DNA of 64,000 nucleotides from Arsenicibacter rosenii (GTDB taxonomy: Bacteria; Bacteroidota; Bacteroidia; Cytophagales; Spirosomataceae). The DNA is taken from contig NZ_MORL01000003.1 in assembly GCF_001870735.1 (NCBI RefSeq), positions 124,001 to 188,000 on the forward strand, given 5' to 3'. Position 1 is the first letter of the stretch, and the number at the start of each line of letters is the position of its first letter. Shown in pieces: positions 54,097 through 63,367 of the stretch. The notes beneath the pieces are model-generated. The model had not been told where the DNA came from and searched no databases. It saw nothing but the letters and a program-made list of their open reading frames with translations. Made by a program: the position numbers and the translations under genes.

Positions 54097-55109
54097 CACT
54101 CATCCTCGCTCCGGATATGCAGCAGTCGTTTAATCCAGCTGCGTTTTTCGGTTTCTTCTTCTTCCGCTTTTTCATCTATTGTCAATTCTTTTTCGGCCAG
54201 TTTACGCAAATCAGGCTGGCCCGCATCAACCCAACAGGTATACCAGAAATCGCCCACCATTTTGACCGACGCCCGCATCTGCCGCTCTACCTGTCCTTTC
54301 AGGCGTTCATGGTACTGCCGCGAAAAATCCGCACTATACACTTTGACCGATGCCCCGTTACGATCTTCAAAACCAAACTTCTTCCGGTCTCCTGCCTGCC
54401 GGGTGACCTCATCCTCATAACAGAGTACAGAATCCAGGGCTGCGTGTGCGTTAAACACCGCCCGCCAGGCGGCTTTCTGAGGCGAGTAAACGTATGAAGC
54501 CGGCCCGACCCAGAAATCATATTCAGCACTGAACAGCTCCGGCAAACGGCTTTCCCAGAAGCCATGAATGCCATGCTGCCCGGTCAGCTGCCCGTTGTAG
54601 TTGCGGGTCGTATGCAGCGGCACATTGGCATCTGCAATGTAATGCCCTAAATCAGCGGCCAGGCGCAGGATTTTCCGTATATTCTTCTGTTGAAACGCTT
54701 CGGTCAGCTGGTACTTCGCCAGCTGAATATGCCACGGCACAATCCCATGCATTGCCAGTGTGTCTTCTCCGAAACGGTCAGCGGCCGTTTTGTAATACCG
54801 GGGCAAGGCATCCGCCGATGTATCCGGATACATATCCAGATCAATGAAATGCCGCGGTGCCTCGCCGACAACCGCATACCGGCGTTTATCCGGATTGACA
54901 GCATTGTCGGTCAGAAAGCCGATATGCTTTTTAAAAAACGGCATCATTTCCGGCGGAAGCGTAAATACCGCCAACCGGTTTATTTGTTGATGTGCGTAAA
55001 ATCCCCAAATAATCTGCGGCTTTTTCAGTGGTTCAGCACGGGCCACTGAAAAAAAATTTTGTACGGATGCATACAACCAAATAAAAAACAGATACCTTTG
55101 AACCAACAT
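54096..55109 (-). CDS. Zinc-dependent phospholipase C-like (S1/P1 nuclease fold) protein
   Basis: A 337-residue secreted protein. After a signal region (ending SVARAE), the mature part has the pattern of the phospholipase C/P1 nuclease superfamily: WGFYAHQQINRLAVF with an early Trp and His, RHFIDLDMYPD (metal-binding Asp), LAADLGHYIADANVPLHTT (the H-x3-D zinc signature), and GIHGFWESRLPE (a further His and Glu). The ligand set for a trinuclear zinc site appears complete, so an active hydrolase is plausible. Bacteroidota homologues are annotated as zinc-dependent phospholipase C, but the substrate is untested. A Glu/Lys-rich tail ends the protein. Confidence 0.8.
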   Translation of the reverse strand: MLVQRYLFFIWLYASVQNFFSVARAEPLKKPQIIWGFYAHQQINRLAVFTLPPEMMPFFKKHIGFLTDNAVNPDKRRYAVVGEAPRHFIDLDMYPDTSADALPRYYKTAADRFGEDTLAMHGIVPWHIQLAKYQLTEAFQQKNIRKILRLAADLGHYIADANVPLHTTRNYNGQLTGQHGIHGFWESRLPELFSAEYDFWVGPASYVYSPQKAAWRAVFNAHAALDSVLCYEDEVTRQAGDRKKFGFEDRNGASVKVYSADFSRQYHERLKGQVERQMRASVKMVGDFWYTCWVDAGQPDLRKLAEKELTIDEKAEEEETEKRSWIKRLLHIRSEDE

Positions 55110-55199
55110 AGTACTTTACGAAGATAAAATTAGACTATCAAAATAAAGTACTGTGACAAACAGAACAATATTTTGAAAAACATAAAAAATACCAAAACA

Positions 55200-55598
55200 A
55201 TGAAACGCGAAACCAAAGGCTACGCACTCGTTTTAGTACTTTTCAGCGTATTAGCATTATTAATCTACGGTGCATACTCTCCTGCAAGAAAAGCCCAAAA
55301 ACAGCAGATTTTTTGCATAAAGTTCAAAAACGGGATTGAAAATCGGGCAATTGAACACCATATGCATGACTTTGCCGGTTTAAAGCATGAAATTAAGGAG
55401 ATTGTAAACTACTCTGCCGGACGCACTATTCTGACGGGAAAGGCCTCTGAAGGTTACGATGTCATGCATTATCTGACATTCCAGAGCGAGGAGGACATGA
55501 AAAAATTTGAAAAAAGTGCGGCCTACAAAGAGTTCGTTCAGGATAACCAGGAGAACTGGGAGAAGGTCCTTGTTGTAAACGCAGAAATTCAACCTTAA
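55200..55598 (+). CDS. Membrane-anchored Dabb-like stress-response domain protein
   Basis: A 132-residue protein starting at the ATG at 55200, which precedes one N-terminal transmembrane helix (YALVLVLFSVLALLIYGAY). The remainder resembles the stress-responsive alpha-beta barrel (Dabb) domain: QIFCIKFKNGIENRAIEHH, FAGLKHEIKEIVNYSAG, YDVMHYLTFQSEEDMKKFE, AYKEFVQDNQENWEKVLVV. Dabb proteins dimerise into small barrels; their reactions vary and are often unknown. An upstream TTG at 55173 would add nine polar residues. It stands divergent from the phospholipase-like gene. Confidence 0.75.
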   Translation: MKRETKGYALVLVLFSVLALLIYGAYSPARKAQKQQIFCIKFKNGIENRAIEHHMHDFAGLKHEIKEIVNYSAGRTILTGKASEGYDVMHYLTFQSEEDMKKFEKSAAYKEFVQDNQENWEKVLVVNAEIQP

Positions 55599-55706
55599 TA
55601 AGGAGTTGGGATTGATTCAGGATGTTTATCCGTTCGCTCCGCACAGGGTAATTGATGAATATCCTGAATAGAATCAGCAGCTTGCCAAAGAATTTCTTGC
55701 GAATAG

Positions 55707-55737
55707 TTGGCAATTCCATCAGGAAAAAGTAATTTTG
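55707..55737 (+). promoter_or_regulatory. Promoter of rpsT
   Basis: TTGG at 55707-55710, a 19-bp spacer, and TAATTTTG at 55730-55737 together match the Bacteroidota -33/-7 consensus. Transcription would start near 55742, giving a leader of about 37 nt before the rpsT ATG. This is the best promoter match I found in the window. Confidence 0.65.
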
Positions 55738-55778
55738 CAGACCTTTTCGCGAAATCAGGAAATTCGTTATAATACACA

Positions 55779-56039
55779 ATGGCAAATCATAAATCGGCAA
55801 AGAAAGCGATCCGGTCAAGTGCCAAGAAACGGTTGTTGAACCGTTACCAGCACAAAACAACCCGGAATCTGGTAAAAAAACTGCGTGAAACACACGACCA
55901 TGCAATGGCAGTTGAACTGTTCAAAACGGTAGCTTCAGCACTGGACAAACTGGCAAAACGCAACGTCATTCACAAAAACAAGGCAGCTAATAACAAATCG
56001 AAATTGGCTCGCTACGTAAACAAACTGGCTACGGCTTAA
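55779..56039 (+). CDS. rpsT: 30S ribosomal protein S20
   Basis: An 86-residue, very basic, all-helical protein that binds 16S rRNA early in 30S assembly. The sequence ANHKSAKKAIRSSAKKRLLN and the C-terminal IHKNKAANNKSKLARYVNKL are characteristic of S20. It is a single-gene unit with its own promoter upstream and an intrinsic terminator downstream. Confidence 0.97.
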   Translation: MANHKSAKKAIRSSAKKRLLNRYQHKTTRNLVKKLRETHDHAMAVELFKTVASALDKLAKRNVIHKNKAANNKSKLARYVNKLATA

Positions 56040-56073
56040 TCTGATCAGCGTTTACGCTTTTCACATTCATATA

Positions 56074-56109
56074 AAACCGGTCATTGGTATCTCAATGACC
56101 GGTTTTTTT
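56074..56109 (+). terminator. Intrinsic terminator of rpsT
   Basis: A 13-bp perfect stem (AAACCGGTCATTG and its complement) with a 6-nt loop, followed directly by a T-run. It ends about 55 bp before the radC ATG. Confidence 0.9.
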
Positions 56110-56164
56110 GTGCCCTTCCGGCAAGGTATCCGTCAAAACCAGACGAACTGACAACATACCTGCA

Positions 56165-56860
56165 ATGCCTTACGAAAACCCCGGAAGTATTAAAAGCTGG
56201 GCCGAAGAAGACCGCCCGCGTGAAAAACTGATGTATAAAGGCAAAGCTGCCTTATCTGAAGCCGAACTTATTGCCATTTTAATCGGGTCCGGGACAGCCG
56301 AGCTGTCTGCGGTTGATGTTTCGCGCATCATCATGCAGAGTGTCAGTAACAATCTGAATGAGCTGGCACGGCTGAGCATAAAAGACCTGTCCCGATTCAA
56401 AGGGATTGGCGAGGCCAAAGCCATTACCATTATTGCCGCACTCGAACTCGGCCGGCGACGGAAAGAGCAGGACCGGTTACAACGCCGCCGGATTACCTGC
56501 TCGCGTGATGCTTATGAAGAGCTGGTGCCCCATCTGCTTGATAAACCCCACGAAGAATTCTGGATATTACTCCTGAACAGGGCTAACGAAGTACTACGGC
56601 CTGTTCAGGTTTCGGCAGGCGGCGTATCGGGTACCGTAGCAGACCCAAAGATGATTTTTAAATTCGCCCTCGAACATCTGGCCAGCGGTATGATTCTAAG
56701 CCACAATCACCCGTCCGGGAACCGGATGCCTTCTCAGGCCGATAAAGAGCTGACCCGCAAGCTACGCGAAGCCGGAAAACTACTCGATATTCCGGTGCTC
56801 GATCATTTGATTTTCACCGACAAAGCCTATTTCAGCTTTGCCGATGAAGGAATTTTATAG
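56165..56860 (+). CDS. radC: RadC-family JAMM protein
   Basis: A 231-residue protein named for DNA repair, although its role is not established in most bacteria. An N-terminal UPF0758-type helical region (SWAEEDRPREKLMYKG) leads into a helix-hairpin-helix (LSRFKGIGEAKAITI), and the C-terminal JAB/MPN (JAMM) metal-binding domain has the motif SHNHPSGNRMPSQAD with the two His and the Asp. The ATG at 56165 is preferred to 56108, which lies in the rpsT terminator region. It converges on the M50 protease gene, with only 3 bp between the stops. Confidence 0.94.
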   Translation: MPYENPGSIKSWAEEDRPREKLMYKGKAALSEAELIAILIGSGTAELSAVDVSRIIMQSVSNNLNELARLSIKDLSRFKGIGEAKAITIIAALELGRRRKEQDRLQRRRITCSRDAYEELVPHLLDKPHEEFWILLLNRANEVLRPVQVSAGGVSGTVADPKMIFKFALEHLASGMILSHNHPSGNRMPSQADKELTRKLREAGKLLDIPVLDHLIFTDKAYFSFADEGIL

Positions 56861-56863
56861 CCC

Positions 56864-58021
56864 CTACAAAAAGTCAAACGGTGCCGGACTAAAACTGATC
56901 AGAAAAACAATCAGTGCCAGCCAGCCCAGCACCTTGCGCTTTGTGTCCAGTGGCTCCTGTAATTCGGTTTCGGGGTGATATACGCCAATAAATCGCCCCA
57001 ATAAAAACCCGAACGCCAGAAACCCGGAATAGCCCCGAACGGCAGGAAACAGCCATGTAACGCCAAACTGCACTAATACCATACTTAAGGCAAGTACCCA
57101 GGTCATTCCTCGGTCTTCAGTCAGGCGGTAAAAGCAGATGTAAAGAAACAAAATGTAAATGCCCAGATTCATGAGCTCTTTGTAAAACGCTTCGTCGCTC
57201 GCGGTCGAAAACGTGTCAACCGTATACAAGCCCAGACCAGCATAAAACATGAACAGGACGTATAAAACCGGCGCTATCAGGCGGTGTCGTTTTGAGCCGA
57301 TCAGCGCATATAAAACATGCCCCCCATCCAGCTGCCCGATCGGCAACAGGTTCAGCGACGTAAAAAACAACGACAAATAACCCGCCAGCAAATACGGATA
57401 ATGTACCATTTCGTACGGGTGCGGTAACCGAGACGGATCGGCTACATATGTCTTGAAAAACCAGAAAATCAGGTTGTCGCCCAGTTTCATGGCTGTTCCT
57501 TCGGGCAGATTCAGATAGGCATACTCCCCATAGCGGAGTCCGAATTTCTTATACTCCGGATGGATTTTGAAAATATAATCGATCGGCGGCAAATGCGTAA
57601 AACCATACCAGATCAGCACAATCGCCACCACAAACCCGGCCAGCGGCCCGGCAATGCCAATATCGAAATACTTTCTGCGGCTGTTGATATAGTCCTGAAT
57701 GCGGATAAACGCCCCGAACGTACCGATGCTGTTGATGTAAAACATACCCAGCCAGAACGGCAGATAAAACGGCAGCGTCACCCTGACTCTATTGGCTTTT
57801 GCGGTAAAATAATGCCCGAACTCATGTACCGTCAGTACAGTCAGAAACGGAATGGAAAACTGAAAGCCGGTCCGTATTTCATCCAGGGTTAGTGAGGGAA
57901 ATCCTTTAGGCATGTCCGGAAAACGGCCGTATATCCATTCGGCACCGGCTAAGGTGGTGGTGAGGAGAGTTACTAAAAATAATCCGCCGTGTATGAGTAC
58001 TTTTTTTACGTTGGGATTCAT
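56864..58021 (-). CDS. M50-family membrane metalloprotease (site-2 type)
   Basis: A 385-residue integral membrane peptidase. The zinc motif HEFGHYF lies in the second hydrophobic segment (FLTVLTVHEFGHYFTAKANRV), and the third ligand is in the conserved LLPIGQLDGGHVLYAL. Several further hydrophobic segments are present (FVVAIVLIWYGF, YVLFMFYAGLGLYTV). No PDZ domain is inserted, so it resembles the short archaeal and plant EGY-like type rather than RseP. Substrates are unknown; intramembrane cleavage of regulators is the family role. It is transcribed toward radC. Confidence 0.9.
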   Translation of the reverse strand: MNPNVKKVLIHGGLFLVTLLTTTLAGAEWIYGRFPDMPKGFPSLTLDEIRTGFQFSIPFLTVLTVHEFGHYFTAKANRVRVTLPFYLPFWLGMFYINSIGTFGAFIRIQDYINSRRKYFDIGIAGPLAGFVVAIVLIWYGFTHLPPIDYIFKIHPEYKKFGLRYGEYAYLNLPEGTAMKLGDNLIFWFFKTYVADPSRLPHPYEMVHYPYLLAGYLSLFFTSLNLLPIGQLDGGHVLYALIGSKRHRLIAPVLYVLFMFYAGLGLYTVDTFSTASDEAFYKELMNLGIYILFLYICFYRLTEDRGMTWVLALSMVLVQFGVTWLFPAVRGYSGFLAFGFLLGRFIGVYHPETELQEPLDTKRKVLGWLALIVFLISFSPAPFDFL

Positions 58022-58118
58022 GAGTCAAAATACCGGAAAAAGACGATGAGTACATAACGCCTGCACCAGAGGTCATATGCGCTATTACTCCACAAAAATG
58101 CAGCACACCAGATGCCGG

Positions 58119-58766
58119 CTACGCCAGATAATCCAGAATCGTCAATGGCTTCTGTACGTGTGTAGCATGTATACCAACCGACAAGGCACCCTGAATGTTG
58201 GCATAGTTATCATCCAGAAATGCCGTTTCATCGGCCTCAAGACCGGCTTCCTGCAACACATAGGTATAAATCTCAGGTGCCGGTTTGGCCAGACGAACCT
58301 CATACGAGTAAAATACCCGCTCAAACAAATCGTCCAGAACCGGAAGGTCCAGATCAGTAAGGATCTGATTTACCCGCTGGATATGAATCGGGCTGGTGTT
58401 ACTCAGCAAAAACAGGCGGTATTTGCCCTGCAGCTGCTGAATGCGTTTTACCCGCTCAACCGGCAGATCCAGCAAAATCGTATTCCAGGCGGTATCAATT
58501 ACTTCATCCGCCCAGTCATCCGATGCGACTCCGCGCTGTTTCAGCAAATCCCTGACATGCTGCCGGAACGCCTGGTCGTCGATCAGGCCTGTTTCGTAGG
58601 CCATTATCTGATTGTGTTCCTGCCAGAGCGTAGTCACTTCCTCTTCAGAGAGGTTAGCCAACATGGCAAAATTGCGGATGGGAGCGCTCAGATCAATCGG
58701 AATGATAACATCGCCAAGGTCAAAAATGATATTCCGGAGGTTAGGCTGCGTCAGTATTGAAGACAT
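58119..58766 (-). CDS. HAD-superfamily phosphatase-like protein
   Basis: A 215-residue HAD-IA protein. Motif I is IIFDLGDVIIPIDLS, in which Gly takes the place of the usual second acidic residue, as in the epoxide hydrolase/YihX-like HADs of this subgroup. Motif II is FLLSNTSPIH, motif III is the Lys in VRLAKPAPEIYTYV, and motif IV is AFLDDNYAN. The sequence resembles YihX-type alpha-D-glucose-1-phosphate phosphatases, but this is a guess. It lies 97 bp upstream of the M50 gene on the same strand. Confidence 0.88.
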   Translation of the reverse strand: MSSILTQPNLRNIIFDLGDVIIPIDLSAPIRNFAMLANLSEEEVTTLWQEHNQIMAYETGLIDDQAFRQHVRDLLKQRGVASDDWADEVIDTAWNTILLDLPVERVKRIQQLQGKYRLFLLSNTSPIHIQRVNQILTDLDLPVLDDLFERVFYSYEVRLAKPAPEIYTYVLQEAGLEADETAFLDDNYANIQGALSVGIHATHVQKPLTILDYLA

Positions 58767-58934
58767 TGTCTAAAGATGTTGAGAATCGCCCCTAAGGTAA
58801 GGTAAAGTTTAGTTTTTCGGTATGATTACCGATTAAATCGCCGTGCTCTAAATGAACAGTGGCACAACAAGCGGGGTTAACCACTCACTGTGCCACTATA
58901 GTATGATCCGTTTCTGTCTGTTGCGGTTGCGGTT

Positions 58935-59888
58935 TTACTCCAGAACAACGCCCATTGAGCAGAATTTATCAATCCGCTGATTAATACGCTCCTGAGGACT
59001 CAGGGCGTTCAGTTCGTCGAGGGTAGCCAGAATCACGCTTTTCAGAATCTGCGCCATACCCTGATGGTCGTTATGAGCACCACCAACCGGTTCTTCGATG
59101 ATACCGTCTACCAGGCCGGCATCTTTCATATCACGGGCGGTCAGCTTCATCGCTTCGGCCGCCTGCTCCTTATAATCCCAGCTTCTCCAGAGGATCGTCG
59201 AGCAGTTTTCCGGTGAAATAACCGAATACCAGGTATTTTCGAGCATCATCACACGGTCACCGATGCCGATGCCCAACGCACCGCCTGAGGCCCCTTCGCC
59301 GATAACGATACAAATCACCGGCACTTTGAGCGTCATCATATCACGCAGGTTGCGGGCGATGGCTTCTCCCTGACCCCGTTCTTCGGCTTCCAGCCCCGGA
59401 AAAGCCCCCGGTGTATCAATAAAGGTAATAATCGGTTTCCGGAACTTCTCAGCCATCTGCATCAGGCGAAGCGCTTTCCGGTAGCCTTCCGGATTGGGCA
59501 TCCCGAAGTTCCGGTGCTGACGCTGCTTGGTGTTCCGGCCTTTCTGCTGACCGATGATCATCACTGTTTGTCCGTCGATATCGCAGAAACCACCAACCAT
59601 CGCCGGATCATCGCGCACCGTACGGTCGCCGTGCAGCTCAATAAACTGGTCACACATCAATGAGATATAATCCAGTGTATAAGGCCGGTCCGGATGACGG
59701 GACAGTTGAACACGCTGCCAGCGGGTCAGGTTTTCGAAAATTTCACGCCGAAGCTTATCAATACTTTGCTCCAGTACGTCTACCGCATCACTTACGTCTA
59801 CGCCTGAGTGCTGGGCCAGTTTTTTGGTTTCGGTCAACCGCGCTTCCAGATCTGCTATCGGTTTTTCAAAATCTAAGTACGTTCTCAT
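58935..59888 (-). CDS. accA: Acetyl-CoA carboxylase carboxyltransferase subunit alpha
   Basis: Half of the carboxyltransferase that makes malonyl-CoA for fatty acid synthesis; the AccD partner is not in the window. The 317-residue protein starts with [18 protein letters not shown], has the coiled N-terminal region, the biotin/CoA-binding crotonase-like fold ([37 protein letters not shown], the oxyanion-forming [12 protein letters not shown]) and the C-terminal segment [18 protein letters not shown]. All motifs and length are typical for AccA of Bacteroidota. Confidence 0.97.
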   Translation of the reverse strand: MRTYLDFEKPIADLEARLTETKKLAQHSGVDVSDAVDVLEQSIDKLRREIFENLTRWQRVQLSRHPDRPYTLDYISLMCDQFIELHGDRTVRDDPAMVGGFCDIDGQTVMIIGQQKGRNTKQRQHRNFGMPNPEGYRKALRLMQMAEKFRKPIITFIDTPGAFPGLEAEERGQGEAIARNLRDMMTLKVPVICIVIGEGASGGALGIGIGDRVMMLENTWYSVISPENCSTILWRSWDYKEQAAEAMKLTARDMKDAGLVDGIIEEPVGGAHNDHQGMAQILKSVILATLDELNALSPQERINQRIDKFCSMGVVLE

Positions 59889-59938
59889 CGTTTGGTAAAT
59901 AGTCAGTGACGACGTGGGGGCGTTAACCCGCCACTCAC

Positions 59939-61378
59939 TTATAAGTCAAAACTGTCGCCTTTTTTCGGAATCGTGACGTTGGCATATCCTGCTTCGGTCA
60001 GCGTCTGCTGAAAGGCTTCCATACTTGGGTACTCACCGTGGACCAAAAATACTTGTTTCAGGGTTTGGGTCGACTGCATACCGACAAATCGCATCAGATC
60101 GTCGCGGTCGCCGTGTCCGCTGAATACGTCCACTTTTTCAATATTCGCCATAACGGCGTGTTCCTTGCCTTTAATGGTCAGGGTCGATTGCCCGTTGAGC
60201 AGCCGCCAGCCTAACGTTCCTTCTGCACAATAGCCGATCATCAGAATCGTACAATACGGGTTGCTGATGTTGTTCGCTACGTGGTATTCAACCCGTCCGC
60301 CCTGTACCATGCCCGAAGACGAGATGATGATACACGGCTCATAGTGGTTCGAGATGGCTTTACTTGCCTTAGCCGACTCCAGATACTGAAAGTTTTCAAA
60401 GTCGAAAAGGCTTTCGTTCTCTTCGTAAAACTCACGCGCATCGGCGTTCAGTAACCGGATGTTTTTTTCGTAAACCCGCGTGCTTTCCAGCGCGAGCGGA
60501 CTATCGGAAAAAACCTTGATCGGCGGGAAATTGTAATCGGTATAGAGCTTATTCAGCGTATACAGCAGCGCCTGCGTACGGCCCACCGAAAACGACGGAA
60601 TAATCAGCCGGCCCGGAATGTCGATGCAGGTACGCTTAATCACATCGGCGAGTGCTTCTTCCGGTTTTTTCAGGTCTTCGTGCAGGCGGTTGCCATACGT
60701 ACTTTCACAAACCAGATAATCTACCTGCGGTACGGGGGCCGGATCGGTCAGCAACGGATAATTTTTCCGGCCGATATCGCCGGAGAAACAAATACTTTTC
60801 CGTTCGCCGTTTTCACGGATATTAAGCACAATATGCGCTGCCCCGAGCAGGTGACCCGCCGGTATAAAGGTTACATCTACACTATCATTAACCCGAAAGC
60901 GCCGGTTAAACTGGATAGAAACCACGTTTTCCATGGTTTCCCGAACCTGTTTATCAAGGTATAAATCTTTCTGTAATTGCTGCTGCCGATCTTTCACCCG
61001 CTTTTTTTTGCTGGCGTTGAGTTCGTTGATCCGCTTCTGGTTCAGAGAAGCCGCATCTTTAAGCAGCAATTCGGTTAAGGAATGTGTTGCTTCTGTACAC
61101 AGAATCTGCCCTTCGTATCCTTCCCGATACAGGTTTGGCAAGTTGCCTGAATGATCCACGTGAGCGTGAGTCAGCAGGACCAGGTGAATACTGGAGGGCT
61201 CAAAGGGAAAAAATCCCGTGGCATGTCCGCCAGTAATTGGTGCAGTTGGAGGCGTTTGGCCGTTGGAACGCTCTAAGTCAGACCCACAGTCGATCAGGAT
61301 ACGGTAGTCATCCTCAGTTTCCAACAGGTACATGCTGCCGGTAACTTGCCGGGCTGCCCCCAAAAATGATAACTTCAT
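59939..61378 (-). CDS. Metallo-beta-lactamase/beta-CASP RNA-processing nuclease
   Basis: A 479-residue protein of the CPSF-73/Ysh1-like family. The MBL domain has the zinc motif [14 protein letters not shown] and the downstream His in [14 protein letters not shown] and Asp in CFSGDIGR. The beta-CASP domain follows ([16 protein letters not shown], then [16 protein letters not shown]), and the C-terminal RMMBL segment is [20 protein letters not shown] with the final His ligand. These features indicate a zinc-dependent endo/exoribonuclease. Its cellular RNA targets are not known for Bacteroidota. It is 50 bp upstream of accA on the same strand. Confidence 0.93.
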   Translation of the reverse strand: MKLSFLGAARQVTGSMYLLETEDDYRILIDCGSDLERSNGQTPPTAPITGGHATGFFPFEPSSIHLVLLTHAHVDHSGNLPNLYREGYEGQILCTEATHSLTELLLKDAASLNQKRINELNASKKKRVKDRQQQLQKDLYLDKQVRETMENVVSIQFNRRFRVNDSVDVTFIPAGHLLGAAHIVLNIRENGERKSICFSGDIGRKNYPLLTDPAPVPQVDYLVCESTYGNRLHEDLKKPEEALADVIKRTCIDIPGRLIIPSFSVGRTQALLYTLNKLYTDYNFPPIKVFSDSPLALESTRVYEKNIRLLNADAREFYEENESLFDFENFQYLESAKASKAISNHYEPCIIISSSGMVQGGRVEYHVANNISNPYCTILMIGYCAEGTLGWRLLNGQSTLTIKGKEHAVMANIEKVDVFSGHGDRDDLMRFVGMQSTQTLKQVFLVHGEYPSMEAFQQTLTEAGYANVTIPKKGDSFDL

Positions 61379-61464
61379 GCGTTCAGCTTAAACGTCGTAA
61401 TCTATCGTCAATGTGTCGCGTTAATGAGATTGATTAAACACAAGTCCGGCGTGCGAAAAACCGC

Positions 61465-61472
61465 TACTTTTG
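61465..61472 (+). promoter_or_regulatory. Candidate -7 box (TACTTTTG) for dacB
   Basis: An exact TAnnTTTG match 48 bp before the dacB ATG. No TTG is found at the expected -33 position, so support is partial. Confidence 0.45.
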
Positions 61473-61520
61473 CAAAGTTACGACTAACGGGGCGATTTCC
61501 TAACCCCTGTTTTATTCCAG

Positions 61521-63080
61521 ATGCACATACGAAAAGTTAAATCTCTTGCCTATTGGTTGTTAAGCTGTTGGTTATGTGGCCAGGTCAGTGCACAAAATTT
61601 ATCAAACACCCAAAATCAGGTTACAGCCAGTGACTCAACCGCCACGCAACGGTTGCTGACCTTTCTGGATCAGTTTCAGAACGGACCGCTTGCCCGCCAT
61701 GGCACCGTTGCGCTCTCGGTCCGGCGCGTCCGCGACGGCGAAAGTCTGGTCGGTTACAACAGCCGACAAAGCCTGTCGTCGGCCTCTACCCTGAAACTGA
61801 TCACAACCGCTACGGCACTCGCTACCCTTGGGCCTAACTTTACCTATACGACTACGCTGGAATACGACGGGATCATCAGGGATAGTACCCTGACCGGTAA
61901 TCTGTACCTGCGTGGCTCAGGCGACCCCTCGCTGGGTACCTGGCGCTATACGGGTTATCCTGATGCAAACACCCTCTTACTGATCTGGTCAGACGCGGTC
62001 AGAAAGGCTGGTATAAAACGTATTGACGGCGTTGTGATTGGTGATGCGGCATTGTATGACGACCTGCCCACACCCGATACCTGGCCCTGGGGCGATCTGG
62101 GGAATTACTATGGTGCCGGCCTAAGTGCGCTCAACTTCAATGAAAACCTGTACCGGGTTATTTTCCGTCCCGGCAAAACCGTTGACAGTCCCGCAACCGT
62201 TCTCCGCACCGAGCCCGCCCTGCCTTATCTGACACTCATCAACCGCGTAACAACGGATAAGGCCGGCACCGGTGATCAGGTCAATATTTACGGGGCGCCG
62301 TTTGCTGAGCAGCAGTGGCTTACCGGCAAAGTACCCATGGGGGTTTCTGAATTTGCAGTGAAAGGGTCTTTACCGGATCCGGCACAGTATGTAGCCTTTG
62401 CCCTGGCCGGGCAGCTCCGTAATGACAGCGTTCGCATCCTGAACCCGCCCGTTGCTGTCCGCCCCGATCAGCCATGGCCTGACGCAGTGAAAACCGGCCG
62501 GCCAGATGCCAAAGTCGTTCCGAAACGCATTGTACTGCACCAGTACAAATCGCCGGTTTTGCTGGAACTGGCGCAGCAAACCAATTTCCAGAGCATTAAC
62601 CTCTATGCCGAGGCCCTGCTCCGGACGGCGGCCCGCCAGATTAACCCGAAAACCCGGTCGGTTGCTGACGCCGTAGAGGCAGTTGAACGTTTCTGGCGCA
62701 GCAAAGGGGCCAACCTGGACGGTTTCCGTATCCGCGACGGAAGCGGCTTATCGACCGTCGGGGCGTTAACGGCCGACAACATGACGGGCATTCTGGCCGC
62801 GATGGGCCGTGAGCGCGTGTTCCCGCAGTTTTACGAAACCATTCCGGTTGTTGGCCAGACAGGGACCGTGCGAAACATGGCGCGGAACACCCCTGCCGCC
62901 GGCAATGTGCGGGCCAAGAGCGGCACGATTGAAGGCGTCCGCGCCTATGCCGGATATTTCACCGCCAAAAGCGGTGAGTTGATGTCATTTTCGGTCATGA
63001 TCAACAAATACACCCCTGGCCAAAGCCGCGCTGTCGGTAATCAATTAGAGCGCCTGATGGCGTTGTTGGTAGACCTGTAG
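61521..63080 (+). CDS. dacB: D-alanyl-D-alanine carboxypeptidase/endopeptidase (PBP4 type)
   Basis: A 519-residue class C low-molecular-weight penicillin-binding protein that trims or cleaves peptidoglycan cross-bridges in the periplasm. It has a signal peptide (ending CGQVSAQ), the SxxK motif STLK at 89-92 within SSASTLKLIT, the SxN motif in QSINLYAEALL, and the KSG motif (KTG equivalent) in RAKSGTIEGVRAYAG. A large domain insertion between SxxK and SxN is normal for PBP4. The TAG stop at 63078-63080 lies within the GTAG foot of a REP hairpin, and a REP-derived array follows immediately. Confidence 0.94.
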   Translation: MHIRKVKSLAYWLLSCWLCGQVSAQNLSNTQNQVTASDSTATQRLLTFLDQFQNGPLARHGTVALSVRRVRDGESLVGYNSRQSLSSASTLKLITTATALATLGPNFTYTTTLEYDGIIRDSTLTGNLYLRGSGDPSLGTWRYTGYPDANTLLLIWSDAVRKAGIKRIDGVVIGDAALYDDLPTPDTWPWGDLGNYYGAGLSALNFNENLYRVIFRPGKTVDSPATVLRTEPALPYLTLINRVTTDKAGTGDQVNIYGAPFAEQQWLTGKVPMGVSEFAVKGSLPDPAQYVAFALAGQLRNDSVRILNPPVAVRPDQPWPDAVKTGRPDAKVVPKRIVLHQYKSPVLLELAQQTNFQSINLYAEALLRTAARQINPKTRSVADAVEAVERFWRSKGANLDGFRIRDGSGLSTVGALTADNMTGILAAMGRERVFPQFYETIPVVGQTGTVRNMARNTPAAGNVRAKSGTIEGVRAYAGYFTAKSGELMSFSVMINKYTPGQSRAVGNQLERLMALLVDL

Positions 63081-63102
63081 GGGCGGCCCCACGTGGCCGC
63101 CC
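63077..63102 (+). repeat. REP hairpin, family B, with compensated stem, spanning the dacB stop
   Basis: Reads GTAG, stem GGGCGGCC, loop CCACGT, stem GGCCGCCC. Compared with the other copies (GGGCGACC and GGTCGCCC) both stem arms changed together, so pairing is kept. The GTAG foot contains the dacB stop codon. Confidence 0.85.
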
Positions 63103-63130
63103 AACGCACACGGAGTTTCCTGCCATATGA

Positions 63131-63367
63131 GGTTGTTGGTTTACGCATAATCAGGGCGGCTACGTGGCTTGTTGGTTTACGCATAATCAGGGCGACCACG
63201 TGGGGTTGTTGGTTTTACGCTTAATCAGGGCGACCACGTGGGGTTGTTGGTTTTACGCTTAATCAGGGCGACCACGTGGGGTTGTTGGTTTTACGCTTAA
63301 TCAGGGCGACCACGTGGGGTTGTTGGTTTTACGCTTAATCAGGGCGACCACGTGGGGTCGCCCCTAC
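63131..63367. repeat. 38-bp tandem array of half-REP units, ended by a full REP
   Basis: The hexamer CACGTG recurs at 63197, 63235, 63273, 63311 and 63349, exactly 38 bp apart; a diverged unit with TACGTG at 63161 precedes them (36-bp step). Each unit is a half-REP (AGGGCGACCACGTGGGG) plus a shared spacer TTGTTGGTTTTACGCTTAAT. The last unit runs into a complete inverted REP (63342-63367). No unit has unique spacer sequence, so this is not a CRISPR array. It fills the gap between dacB and the transposase gene. Confidence 0.9.
63342..63367 (-). repeat. REP hairpin, family B, spanning the transposase stop
   Basis: On the - strand it reads GTAG, GGGCGACC, CCACGT, GGTCGCCC, in inverted orientation to the REP at 63077. 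Its GTAG foot supplies the TAG stop (63366-63364) of the transposase gene. The two REPs therefore bracket the array with their GTAG feet on the outside, as in a REPIN. Confidence 0.85.

Noticed and set aside
55595-55777. 60-residue - strand frame between the Dabb gene and rpsT
   Set aside because: It covers the rpsT promoter, has no family likeness and starts at the rpsT leader.
58858-58897. 9-bp inverted repeat upstream of accA's stop side as a terminator
   Set aside because: The stem is short, the loop is 22 nt and there is no T-run; not enough to call.
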